Shown piece by piece: positions 1 to 6,484 of a stretch of DNA of 13,043 bases. The position numbers and the translations under genes are program-made. The notes below the pieces were generated by a model. It did not search any database and was not told where the DNA came from. It saw only the letters and a list, made by a program, of their open reading frames with translations. Source of the stretch: Sulfurovum sp. (GTDB lineage: Bacteria > Campylobacterota > Campylobacteria > Campylobacterales > Sulfurovaceae); the NCBI GenBank assembly GCA_026983895.1, contig JALSTF010000123.1, positions 1-13,043 on the forward strand, written 5' to 3'. Position 1 is the first letter of the stretch. Each line of letters opens with the position of its first letter.

Positions 1-641
1 GTGCCATCGTGGTCAGCGGCGATACGAAGGTCGTGCCCAAAGGATCGGTGGACAAACTCTTCATCAACACAACAGGTATAGGGGAGATAGAACATACCGG
101 TATTTCCGCCTCCGCATTAGAAGAGGGGATGTGCATACTGGTCAGCCGTGATGTCGGTGCACACGGTGCGACGATCTTTGCGGCAAGAGAGGGGATCGAA
201 CTTGAGAGTACGCTCGAGACGGACTGTGCCTCGCTCTATCCGCAGGTCAAAGCACTGATGGATGCAGGTATCGGCATCGTCTCCCTGCGTGATGCGACCA
301 GAGGCGGTGTTTCGGCTGTGCTGAACGAGTGGGCGAAGAGTTCGGATGTCTGTATCGAGATCGAAGAGGAGAAGATCCCCGTGCAGGAGCAGGTGAAGGG
401 AATCTGCGAGATGCTTGGTTTCGAAGCAGTCGATCTGGCCAATGAGGGTACCTTTGTGTTGGCGGTCAAGGAAGCGGATGCGCAAAAGGCATTGGAAGTT
501 CTGCAGCACACACATGACACAGCAACGCTTATCGGTTCTGTATCACAGCAGCACAGAGGAAGGGTGATACTCAACTCATCCTGGGGGACGAAACGGTTTC
601 TGGATCTGCCTACGGGTGAACTGCTGCCGAGAATCTGTTAA
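1..641 (+). CDS. hypE: Hydrogenase maturation factor HypE, C-terminal part (5' end outside window)
   Basis: HypE takes the carbamoyl group delivered by HypF onto its C-terminal cysteine and dehydrates it with ATP to a thiocyanate, which supplies the cyanide ligands of the [NiFe]-hydrogenase iron. The reading frame is open from base 3 and upstream of it, so the gene is truncated by the window edge; the visible part is about 212 residues of a protein normally near 330. The motif GDTKVVPKG followed by INTTGIG is typical of the HypE/PurM-like fold, as is SLRDATRGGV. The protein ends exactly in PRIC, the conserved HypE C-terminus whose last cysteine is the substrate residue. The stop is 9 nt before the hypX ATG, consistent with one operon. 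The identification is very secure; only the N-terminal half is unseen. Confidence 0.97.
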   Translation, partial: AIVVSGDTKVVPKGSVDKLFINTTGIGEIEHTGISASALEEGMCILVSRDVGAHGATIFAAREGIELESTLETDCASLYPQVKALMDAGIGIVSLRDATRGGVSAVLNEWAKSSDVCIEIEEEKIPVQEQVKGICEMLGFEAVDLANEGTFVLAVKEADAQKALEVLQHTHDTATLIGSVSQQHRGRVILNSSWGTKRFLDLPTGELLPRIC

Positions 642-650
642 GCATTTTTG

Positions 651-2309
651 ATGAAAATACTTCTGCTTATTACCGCTTTCAACAGTCTGACCCAGGCTGT
701 TTATACAAGATTGAAAGACAGAGGGCATAATGTATCTGTCAGTTTTGCGATAAGTGAAAGTCAAATGTTGGAGGAGATAAAGGCCTTTGAACCGGATCTG
801 ATACTTTGTCCCTTTCTCAAAACCTATCTGCCTTCCAGTATTTACGCAAATTATCCTGTCTATATCTTTCACCCGGGACCAAGAGGAGACAGAGGCCCCA
901 ATGCTTTGGAATATGCACTGCAGAGCCACACCAAAGAGTGGGGGATCGTGGTGCTTCGTGCCAATAGCGAATATGACGGCGGGGACATTTATGCTGAAGT
1001 GGACTTCAGGGTCCGAGAGACTTACAAGGCTTCGCTCTACAGGCAGGAGGTGGTCAAGGCATCACTGGAAGCGCTGGAAATCTTATTTGAGAATATAGAG
1101 AGTGACAGTAAAGTGCCGCAGATCATGAATCCTGTGCATACACGGTTCACGCAGGAAATGCGATCTATCGATTGGCAAAAGGACAGTACCCAGACGATCA
1201 TTGACAAAATATATCTTTCCGACTCGTTCCCTGGGGTACTGGATGATATATCGGGAGTTGAGTGTTATCTCTATGGTGTGTGGAGAGAAGAGAAGTTGGG
1301 ACGTGAGACTCCAGTCTCATCGCCTAAAACAATTTTAGCCAAAAGAGATGGGGCTATTTGTCTAAAAACAGTGGATGGTGCCGTATGGATCACTCATCTG
1401 AAAGAACCCGGGAAGTTCAAACTGCCTGCGACCTATGTACTGAAAGAAAAGCTGCAGGGGATTAAAGAGGAACGCCTGCCTCTTATTTTTAACAAGTCCT
1501 ACGAGACCTTTTATGAAGTGAGTGTCGAAAAAAGGGACCATGTGGCCTATCTCTGTTTCAATTTTCATAATGGAGCCATGAGTACTGCTCAATGTATCAG
1601 GTTGAAATATGCCGTGGAGTATTTGAAGCAGGAGTGTGATGTTCTGGTTCTTGTAGGAGGGATGGATTTCTTTTCCAACGGTATCCATTTGAATATACTC
1701 GAAGATTCTGCCAAACAGGGAGAAGACGGTTGGGCGAACATCAATGCCATGAACGATCTGGTCTCTGCTATTCTCTACGCCGATGAAGTGGTCACTGTGG
1801 CCTCTTTTGCCCGAAATGCAGGGGCAGGCGGTGTCTTTATGGGGCTTGCCTGTGACTATGTAGTGGGTAAGGAGGGTGTGGTGCTGAACCCGCACTACAA
1901 GACTTTGGGACTCAGCGGCAGCGAATACCATACCTATACCCTGCCAAAACGGGTAGGCGATGCGACAGCCCGAAAGCTTTTGGATGACTGCCTTCCCATG
2001 AGCGCAGAGAAAGCAAAAGAGATAGGCATGATAGACGAAGTCTTTCCTCATACAACCTACTATGAAGATCTGCATACTTTCGCAAAGAGCAGATTTGATG
2101 ACGACTACCTCTGGGAGAAACAGGAATATCTGGAAAAGAACAGAGAGAGGATCGAGGCGCTGAAAGAGGAGGAGCTCAAGGTGATGCACCCGGAATTCTG
2201 GGAGGGGGAGAGTGCCTTTCATCAGCTTCGCAGGGAATTTGTCTACAAAGTCTGTCCGAGAGATACGCCTGAGAGATTGAAATATGTAAAAAAGGAAGTA
2301 CATGCATGA
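651..2309 (+). CDS. hypX: HypX/HoxX hydrogenase maturase (formyltransferase plus enoyl-CoA hydratase-like, CO ligand synthesis)
   Basis: This 552-residue protein has the two-part HypX layout. Residues 1 to about 270 resemble a formyl-THF transferase, with HPGPRGDRGP at 74-83 and YDGGDIYAE at 108-116. Residues about 295-500 are a crotonase fold, with FFSNGIHLN at 340-348 and RNAGAGGVFMGLACDYVV near 388-405, followed by VLNPHYK and GSEYHTYTLPKRVG. In the studied HypX family the first half moves a formyl group from formyl-THF to coenzyme A and the second releases CO from formyl-CoA. That CO becomes the iron ligand of [NiFe]-hydrogenase, mainly in oxygen-respiring bacteria. I chose ATG 651 over the adjacent TTG 648 because the family starts M-(K/R)-I-L. 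The stop overlaps the start of hypA by 8 nt, indicating translational coupling. Which hydrogenase it serves cannot be seen here. Confidence 0.93.
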   Translation: MKILLLITAFNSLTQAVYTRLKDRGHNVSVSFAISESQMLEEIKAFEPDLILCPFLKTYLPSSIYANYPVYIFHPGPRGDRGPNALEYALQSHTKEWGIVVLRANSEYDGGDIYAEVDFRVRETYKASLYRQEVVKASLEALEILFENIESDSKVPQIMNPVHTRFTQEMRSIDWQKDSTQTIIDKIYLSDSFPGVLDDISGVECYLYGVWREEKLGRETPVSSPKTILAKRDGAICLKTVDGAVWITHLKEPGKFKLPATYVLKEKLQGIKEERLPLIFNKSYETFYEVSVEKRDHVAYLCFNFHNGAMSTAQCIRLKYAVEYLKQECDVLVLVGGMDFFSNGIHLNILEDSAKQGEDGWANINAMNDLVSAILYADEVVTVASFARNAGAGGVFMGLACDYVVGKEGVVLNPHYKTLGLSGSEYHTYTLPKRVGDATARKLLDDCLPMSAEKAKEIGMIDEVFPHTTYYEDLHTFAKSRFDDDYLWEKQEYLEKNRERIEALKEEELKVMHPEFWEGESAFHQLRREFVYKVCPRDTPERLKYVKKEVHA

Positions 2310-2643
2310 ATACAGCGTAGTGCAGGCGCTGCTCAACCAGTGTGAAGAGGTGGCGCAGGAGAATGATGCGACCAAGGTGACCAAGGTGGTCTGCAAGATC
2401 GGTGTGATGAGCGGCATAGAGATCCATCTGCTGCAGGTGGCGTTCGACACCTTCAAAGAAGGGACTATGTGTGCCAATGCGGAGTTCATCATCAACGAAC
2501 AGAAGCTCAAACTTGAATGCAGGGAGTGCGGTGAGATCTTCGAGGTCGATGAGGTGCGTTACTACTGTCCTCATTGTGAGAGTCTGTGTGTCAAGGTGCT
2601 TGATGGGGAGGATATGTATCTGATGAGTTTGGAAATGGAGTGA
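2302..2643 (+). CDS. hypA: Hydrogenase nickel insertion protein HypA
   Basis: HypA is a small cytoplasmic nickel metallochaperone that works with the GTPase HypB to put nickel into the large subunit of [NiFe]-hydrogenase, and in some relatives into urease. The 113-residue product is of normal length. It starts MHEYSVV with the nickel-binding His2 next to the start, and has the structural zinc site as two CxxC pairs, C73/C76 and C89/C92. The N-terminus is more like Helicobacter HypA (MHEYSVV) than the enterobacterial MHE(M/I)S form. It overlaps hypX by 8 nt. The next gene lies 184 bp away, so hypA is probably the last hyp gene of this operon. Confidence 0.96.
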   Translation: MHEYSVVQALLNQCEEVAQENDATKVTKVVCKIGVMSGIEIHLLQVAFDTFKEGTMCANAEFIINEQKLKLECRECGEIFEVDEVRYYCPHCESLCVKVLDGEDMYLMSLEME

Positions 2644-2658
2644 TAATGCTTCGCATCA

Positions 2659-2689
2659 AGTGAGGAATGAGGAGTGAAGAGTGAGGAGT
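2659..2689 (+). repeat. Heptamer tandem repeat, consensus AGTGAGG
   Basis: Four head-to-tail 7-bp units (AGTGAGG, AATGAGG, AGTGAAG, AGTGAGG) run from 2659 to 2686, followed by a partial AGT. They lie 15 bp after the hypA stop in a non-coding spacer. The pattern is read directly. It resembles the short tandem heptamer repeats known between genes in some bacteria, but no function is implied. Confidence 0.75.
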
Positions 2690-2695
2690 TTAGGT

Positions 2696-2717
2696 ATGCT
2701 TTTCTTTCGAAAAGCGT
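2696..2717 (+). repeat. 9-bp stem hairpin in the hypA downstream spacer
   Basis: The arms ATGCTTTTC (2696-2704) and GAAAAGCGT (2709-2717) pair over 9 bp with one G-U and a 4-nt loop TTTC. It is 52 nt after the hypA stop. There is no run of T after it, so it may slow or protect the end of the hyp transcript rather than act as a classical intrinsic terminator. Confidence 0.5.
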
Positions 2718-2732
2718 TGATAGGTTGATGTA

Positions 2733-2750
2733 GGGTGGGCCATGCCCAAC
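2733..2750. repeat. REP-like palindrome TGGGC-CAT-GCCCA
   Basis: A perfect 5-bp GC-rich stem (2736-2740 with 2744-2748) and a 3-nt loop lie inside GGGTGGGCCATGCCCAAC. It is in the same spacer as the heptamer array and hairpin. The short GC-rich form is reminiscent of dispersed REP-type units, but only one copy is visible here. Confidence 0.4.
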
Positions 2751-2827
2751 ATGTGGAAAAGGCTGAATGAAGACAAAGGTCTTGCCGAAAGGCCATAATA
2801 AACAAGAATGAATAAAAAAGGAATATG

Positions 2828-3577
2828 ATGCAAGAATACTGGGAACTGTATATGAAGAATTTGGAGGGGAAACCGGCATCGATACTGTTCAATGCCGGGA
2901 TATCCATGGAAGTGGATGCGATCAAATATATCTATCCGCAGATCGCGTTCGTGAAAGTGAAACTCAAAGAGCCCAACGAAAGAGGACTTCTAAGTGAGGA
3001 CGAGCAGCCTGAGATCGCCTATCTGGAGGACAAACTTGAAGCGTCGCTGATCAAATTCCGTATAGGGAAGTATGTCGGCCGTATCATCAGTGACGGGTAT
3101 GTGACCTTTTTGTATTATTTGCAGTTCACCTATAACTGGCAGGACTTTTTGGAGTATGCGCTTGATGAGTTCGCAAGTTATGAGATCAGCAGCGGGTTTC
3201 AGGAGGATGCCGAGTGGAACTACTACCAGAAACTGCTTTATCCGACACCAAGAGAGTGGCAGATCATACAGAACCATAAGGTATGCGATCAGCTCAGGGC
3301 CAAGGAGGACAACCTCTATCTTCCCAGGGCCATAGAGCACAAAGCCTTTTTCAAGGATTCTTCACAAAAAGAACCACTTGTAGAAAAACTTGAAGAAGAG
3401 GGGTTCAAAGTACAGGATTCACTGCATCATGAAGAGGGGCATGAAGGGATCTCCTTCTATCGTATCGATAAGCCTTTCTATCATGACATTGACGGACTGA
3501 CGCTCTGGCTGATCGATCTTCTGGAGTCGTACGGTGCAGAATATGACGGTTGGGAAACGAGTATAGTGAAAAGTTAG
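2828..3577 (+). CDS. DUF695 plus RraB-like (DUF1260) domain protein
   Basis: The 249-residue product has two parts. Residues 1 to about 142 look like DUF695: a WELYM opening, GKPASILFNAG, and later SDGYVTFLYYLQF. Residues about 145-249 look like the RraB/DUF1260 fold, with AIEHKAFF at 168-175 and the family ending AEYDGWETSIV at 237-247. In gammaproteobacteria RraB binds and restrains RNase E. Campylobacterota are not known to have RNase E, so that role should not be carried over. There is no signal peptide or membrane segment, so it is probably cytoplasmic. Two ATGs are adjacent (2825 and 2828); AAGGA at 2818-2822 sits 5 nt from the second and only 2 nt from the first, so 2828 is preferred. 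It follows hypA by 184 bp on the same strand and ends 23 bp before a convergent gene. True function unknown. Confidence 0.8.
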   Translation: MQEYWELYMKNLEGKPASILFNAGISMEVDAIKYIYPQIAFVKVKLKEPNERGLLSEDEQPEIAYLEDKLEASLIKFRIGKYVGRIISDGYVTFLYYLQFTYNWQDFLEYALDEFASYEISSGFQEDAEWNYYQKLLYPTPREWQIIQNHKVCDQLRAKEDNLYLPRAIEHKAFFKDSSQKEPLVEKLEEEGFKVQDSLHHEEGHEGISFYRIDKPFYHDIDGLTLWLIDLLESYGAEYDGWETSIVKS

Positions 3578-3600
3578 CGCAGGGAGAGAATCCTTACGGG

Positions 3601-4140
3601 TTAGCCGCCTGCCATTGCTCCGCTGGGGTCTTTTGCCCGATTGATGATCTCCTGAAGTGAGACCGGTTTTCTCTTCGGTATCGTGCTGATGCCATGTTTT
3701 TCAAGATGTTTGAGCAGCACTTCAATATACCCATCGAATGCTTTTTCTACAACAGGGCTCAGCGCCATATCGAAAGTGACATGCTGGGGGACCATGCCGA
3801 GTATGGTCGTATCGGGTACCGGTTTTCCCTGGAGTTCCAACATATCGATACACTGCAGTACACCAATCTCATGGGCACCCCCGCTGTTGAGGCCATGTCC
3901 TGAAAGTTCATGGGAAGGGATATTGTAGATGCTGCCTGGGGTATCGTCGAGGTGGATGGTGTCGAGAATGAGGATCGTTTTCTCCTGTGCAAAAATATTA
4001 AAAAGATTGATCCCCTCCACACCGCCGTTTATGACGTTGACAGCTTTGGAAAAATCATAATTTCTTTTCATATAGATGGAAGCATAAACACCCAGCCCAT
4101 CATCTTTTTGCAGCACGTTGCCTATACCGAGGATGGTCAT
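3601..4140 (-). CDS. [NiFe]-hydrogenase maturation protease (HyaD/HybD/HupD family)
   Basis: This endopeptidase family cuts the C-terminal tail of the hydrogenase large subunit after nickel is inserted. The 179-residue product starts with GIGNVLQKDDGLGVY at 5-19. It keeps candidate nickel-sensing ligands corresponding to HybD Glu16, Asp62 and His93, here D14, D60 (LILDT) and H90 (GAHEIG). The E-to-D change at the first is conservative. Also present are INGGVEG at 37-43 and GMVPQH at 115-120. The length slightly exceeds the usual roughly 160 because of a basic tail from about 150 on. The start is 2 nt after the stop of the P-II gene, with GAGGAAG (inside the end of that gene) as a likely ribosome site, so the two should be co-transcribed. 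No hydrogenase structural gene is in the window. Confidence 0.93.
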   Translation of the reverse strand: MTILGIGNVLQKDDGLGVYASIYMKRNYDFSKAVNVINGGVEGINLFNIFAQEKTILILDTIHLDDTPGSIYNIPSHELSGHGLNSGGAHEIGVLQCIDMLELQGKPVPDTTILGMVPQHVTFDMALSPVVEKAFDGYIEVLLKHLEKHGISTIPKRKPVSLQEIINRAKDPSGAMAGG

Positions 4141-4142
4141 AC

Positions 4143-4484
4143 TTAGAGTGCTTCCTCGTCTTCCTCTTCTGTTCTGATACGGATGGTTCTGGAAATGTCG
4201 GAGACAAAGATCTTCCCGTCACCGATCTTTCCGGTCTTGGCCGACTGCATGATCGCTTCGATGGCTTTGTCCGCGAACTCCTGGCCGCTTACCACGATCT
4301 CTATCTTGACTTTGGGGATGAACTCAACGACATATTCTGCCCCTCTGTAAAGTTCTGAGTGTCCCTGCTGTCTACCATATCCTTTGACCTCGGAAATGGT
4401 CATTCCTTCTATGCCTGCTTCGACCAATGCCTCTTTGACATCGTCGAGTTTGAACGGTTTGATGATCGCTTCTATTTTTTTCAT
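4143..4484 (-). CDS. glnB: P-II family nitrogen regulator, second paralogue
   Basis: P-II proteins are trimeric sensors of 2-oxoglutarate, ATP/ADP and, after uridylylation, glutamine status; they bind targets such as AmtB, NtrB and glutamine synthetase adenylyltransferase. The 113-residue product has the full T-loop, GHSELYRGAEY at 41-51 with the uridylylation Tyr51, and the C-terminal signature TGKIGDGKIFV at 84-94. Comparing by eye, it differs from the neighbouring P-II at 18 of 113 positions, 15 of them at or after residue 67, and the T-loop is identical. An AAGGAA ribosome site precedes the ATG. It has its own likely promoter and is followed after 2 nt by the hydrogenase protease. GlnB versus GlnK naming cannot be settled from sequence alone. 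Confidence 0.95.
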   Translation of the reverse strand: MKKIEAIIKPFKLDDVKEALVEAGIEGMTISEVKGYGRQQGHSELYRGAEYVVEFIPKVKIEIVVSGQEFADKAIEAIMQSAKTGKIGDGKIFVSDISRTIRIRTEEEDEEAL

Positions 4485-4513
4485 AGAAATATTCCTTACG
4501 TTACTTGTTTAAA

Positions 4514-4546
4514 CCAAAATTATGCATTAAAATCGTCTCATTTTGG
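4514..4546 (-). promoter_or_regulatory. Inverted repeat in the leader of the second P-II gene
   Basis: CCAAAAT (4514-4520) and ATTTTGG (4540-4546) form a perfect 7-bp inverted repeat with a 19-nt gap. It lies between the likely -10 box and the start codon, so it could be an operator or leader structure. The function is unknown. Confidence 0.35.
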
Positions 4547-4573
4547 CTAAATTCGTTTTTATTGATACGATAG

Positions 4574-4579
4574 ATTATA
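4574..4579 (-). promoter_or_regulatory. Likely sigma70 -10 box (TATAAT) for glnB and the hydrogenase protease
   Basis: On the minus strand the sequence reads CGCTATAATCTATCG, a perfect TATAAT, with a T-rich stretch upstream and a weak -35 (TTTCTT at 17-nt spacing). Campylobacterota promoters typically depend on the -10 box with poorly conserved -35 regions. It predicts a leader of about 80 nt. Confidence 0.6.
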
Positions 4580-4637
4580 GCGAATGATAAAGAAAAAAGA
4601 AAGGAGTTTTTTGATGATGTTACCATCAATAGAAGGA

Positions 4638-4661
4638 AGTATGCAGGTTTCCCTGCATACT
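4638..4661 (-). terminator. Terminator-like hairpin after glnK
   Basis: AGTATGCAGG (4638-4647) and CCTGCATACT (4652-4661) form a perfect 10-bp stem with a 4-nt loop, starting 7 nt after the glnK stop on the minus strand. The sequence after it (TCCTTCTATTG) is only moderately U-rich, so termination may be partial. It separates glnK from the glnB promoter. Confidence 0.6.
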
Positions 4662-4668
4662 GAAGAGA

Positions 4669-5010
4669 TCAGAGTGCCTCTTCGTCTTTTTCGTCCGTTC
4701 TGATACGAAGGACAGAATCGATCTGGCTGACAAAGATCTTTCCGTCACCGATCTTTCCTGTTTTGGCTGCGCCGTTGATCGCTTTGACGGCGATATCGGC
4801 ATATTCCTGACTGCTGACAACGATCTCGATCTTGATCTTGGGGATGAACTCTACGACGTATTCTGCACCCCTGTAAAGTTCAGAGTGTCCCTGCTGTCTT
4901 CCGTAACCTTTGACTTCGGAGACGGTCATACCTTCGATCCCGGCTTCAACGAGCGCCTCTTTGACATCTTCCAATTTGAATGGTTTGATGATCGCTTCGA
5001 TTTTTTTCAT
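4669..5010 (-). CDS. glnK: P-II family nitrogen regulator next to amtB (GlnK-type)
   Basis: The 113-residue P-II protein starts KKIEAIIKPFKLEDVKEAL, has the complete T-loop GHSELYRGAEY at 41-51 with Tyr51, and ends in TGKIGDGKIFV then RIRTDEKDEEAL. GlnK proteins are usually encoded beside amtB and block the transporter pore by inserting the T-loop when nitrogen is plentiful. The position 92 bp downstream of amtB on the same strand supports the GlnK name. A hairpin lies between amtB and glnK and another follows glnK, so its level may be set separately. The DNA differs from the other P-II gene at many third codon positions, so the near-identical N-terminal half reflects selection rather than recent copying. 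Confidence 0.95.
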   Translation of the reverse strand: MKKIEAIIKPFKLEDVKEALVEAGIEGMTVSEVKGYGRQQGHSELYRGAEYVVEFIPKIKIEIVVSSQEYADIAVKAINGAAKTGKIGDGKIFVSQIDSVLRIRTDEKDEEAL

Positions 5011-5064
5011 GTTTCTTCCTTAATATATTGTGTTTTCAAGTATGAATTTTGAGTATATCAATGT

Positions 5065-5088
5065 ACTCTGAACAGGTGTGTCCAGAGT
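5065..5088 (-). terminator. Intercistronic hairpin between amtB and glnK
   Basis: ACTCTGAACA (5065-5074) and TGTCCAGAGT (5079-5088) pair over 10 bp. The single irregular pair is A-C on the plus strand but G-U in minus-strand RNA, so the structure suits the amtB transcript. It starts about 15 nt after the amtB stop. It has no following U-run, so it is more likely an attenuator or a 3'-end protection hairpin than a full terminator. Confidence 0.45.
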
Positions 5089-5102
5089 GCACTGCCCATG
5101 AC

Positions 5103-6410
5103 TTATGGATTCATTCCTCTTTCACCGTGGATAGATTCGTCAAGACCCATCTCTTCTGTCTCGGCATCTACTCTCGCACCGCCTGTCAATGCAGAAGCAA
5201 CATAGTAAACGACTACTGTACCGATCAGTGTCCAGAGACCGACGACCACTACTGATTCTACCTGTACCATAAATTGGCCCATTCTGTCACCGCTCTCTTT
5301 AAGCGGTCCGTCCCAAAGAAGTTCTTTGTCATTGAGTGCCAGTACACCTGTCATCAATGCACCCCAGAGACCTGCAAGGAAGTGGATACCGAAAGCATCG
5401 AGAGAATCATCGTACCCGAACATTTTTTTCAATTTGACAACACCGAAGAATCCGATAAGCGCACCACCGATACCGACGATGAATGCACCGCCCACAGAAA
5501 CGAAACCTGCCGCCGGAGTAATAGCGACAAGACCTGCAACGATACCGGATGCGATACCAAGCAGTGTCGGTTTCTTATAGACAACCCACTCGACGATCAA
5601 CCATGTCAAACCTGCCGCTGCAGTGGCAATGGTTGTTGTGAGCAGTGCAACACCGGCGATGGCATTTGCGCCGAATGCAGAACCGGCGTTGAATCCATAC
5701 CAGCCGAACCAGAGTAAAGCAGCACCTGCAGCAGTAAGGATAATGCTGAATGGTTTCATGGCGATCTTTGGATAACCGGCTCTTTTGCCGACAAGGATTG
5801 CAAGTACGAGGCCTGCAAGACCACCGTTCATATGTACGACCGTACCACCGGCGAAGTCAAGTGCACCTGCATCGAAAAGAAGGGCACCGTCTCCACCCCA
5901 TACCATGTGTGTAATAGGTGCATAGACGACAAGTCCCCAAAGGGCAATGATGACCATCCAGGTAGAGAATTTCATACGACCGATCACGGAACCTGAAGCA
6001 ATGGCTACGGTAATGGCGGCAAATGTTCCCTGGAATGCTACAAATACGAATGTCGGATACGTACCGCTCAGGTCGGTCCATTTGATCCCGTTGAGGAATA
6101 TGTTACCGAATCCGCCGATGAATTTCTGTATACCCGCTGCTTCGGAAGTACCGAATGCAAGCGAATATCCTGCAACGATCCATACGACGAATGCGAGTAC
6201 GAAGGCACCCATGACCATAGCATACGTGTTCAATGCATTCTTTGTTCTGGACATTCCTGCATAGAATAGTGCGAGACCCGCAGGGGTCATGAGTAGAACG
6301 AGTGCTGTGGATATCATCATCCACGCCGTATCACCCGAATCGAGTTTATCTCCTGCAAATGCAGCGATAGGCAGCAGTGCTGCCAGTAAAGCGAAAAGTT
6401 TTAACTTCAT
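5103..6410 (-). CDS. amtB: Ammonium transporter AmtB
   Basis: This 435-residue inner-membrane channel takes up ammonium. Residues 1-19 look like a cleavable signal peptide ending AFA, followed by about eleven hydrophobic segments. The pore twin histidines are H193 (VVHMNGG) and H343 (GIHFLAG). They are 150 residues apart, as in E. coli AmtB (H168/H318), and the conserved acidic residue D185 lies 8 residues before H193, matching E. coli D160. The cytoplasmic tail has GLDESIHGERG, similar to the E. coli tail that contacts GlnK. The upstream region holds two 17-bp palindromes and a possible -10 box, TAAGAT. The ribosome site AAAGGA is 6 nt before the ATG. It is preceded on the same strand by a nitrogen-type regulator pair and followed by glnK. 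Confidence 0.97.
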   Translation of the reverse strand: MKLKLFALLAALLPIAAFAGDKLDSGDTAWMMISTALVLLMTPAGLALFYAGMSRTKNALNTYAMVMGAFVLAFVVWIVAGYSLAFGTSEAAGIQKFIGGFGNIFLNGIKWTDLSGTYPTFVFVAFQGTFAAITVAIASGSVIGRMKFSTWMVIIALWGLVVYAPITHMVWGGDGALLFDAGALDFAGGTVVHMNGGLAGLVLAILVGKRAGYPKIAMKPFSIILTAAGAALLWFGWYGFNAGSAFGANAIAGVALLTTTIATAAAGLTWLIVEWVVYKKPTLLGIASGIVAGLVAITPAAGFVSVGGAFIVGIGGALIGFFGVVKLKKMFGYDDSLDAFGIHFLAGLWGALMTGVLALNDKELLWDGPLKESGDRMGQFMVQVESVVVVGLWTLIGTVVVYYVASALTGGARVDAETEEMGLDESIHGERGMNP

Positions 6411-6426
6411 GCTGTTTCCTTTGAAA

Positions 6427-6443
6427 TGTGTTTTATTAACACA
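6427..6443 (-). promoter_or_regulatory. Palindrome TGTGTT-N5-AACACA in the amtB leader
   Basis: A perfect 17-bp palindrome with 6-bp arms and a 5-bp centre lies 17 nt upstream of the amtB start. It overlaps the transcription start predicted from the TAAGAT box at 6447-6452. It could be an operator in a repressing position, or an RNA hairpin just before the ribosome site. Confidence 0.5.
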
Positions 6444-6446
6444 AGT

Positions 6447-6452
6447 ATCTTA
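6447..6452 (-). promoter_or_regulatory. Possible -10 box (TAAGAT) of amtB
   Basis: The minus strand reads CATGCTAAGATACTTG, matching TATAAT at 4 of 6 positions. The predicted start is near 6440, giving a leader of about 30 nt. No convincing -35 or correctly spaced sigma54 site is present. Confidence 0.35.
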
Positions 6453-6484
6453 GCATGAACGAAGTGCCTTGCAGATCGCCGGAG

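Noticed and set aside
648..650. TTG start for hypX
   Set aside because: The adjacent ATG at 651 gives the family-typical M-K-I-L start; TTG would add only one residue and has no better ribosome site.
1362..2510. Long antisense reading frame of 382 codons on the minus strand
   Set aside because: It lies fully opposite hypX and hypA, whose family motifs are unmistakable; the antisense product shows no recognisable domain.
2571..2925. Minus-strand frames across the hypA-DUF695 spacer
   Set aside because: They run opposite real genes at both ends, have no recognisable motif, and owe their length to low-complexity spacer sequence.
4611..4629. Hairpin TTGATG-N7-CATCAA between the P-II genes
   Set aside because: The stem is only 6 bp, AT-rich, with a 7-nt loop and no T-run on the relevant strand; the 10-bp hairpin at 4638-4661 is the better terminator.
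5274..5717. Cysteine-rich 147-codon frame on the plus strand
   Set aside because: It is the shadow of amtB on the opposite strand; the cysteines come from the reversed codons of small residues in the transporter.
6453..6482. Possible sigma54 promoter for amtB (minus strand AGGCACTTCGTTCATGCT)
   Set aside because: GGCAC resembles a -24 element, but the GG-to-GC distance is 14 rather than the required 12; another GG...GC nearby is off by one (13). Spacing is strict for sigma54, so it is not called.
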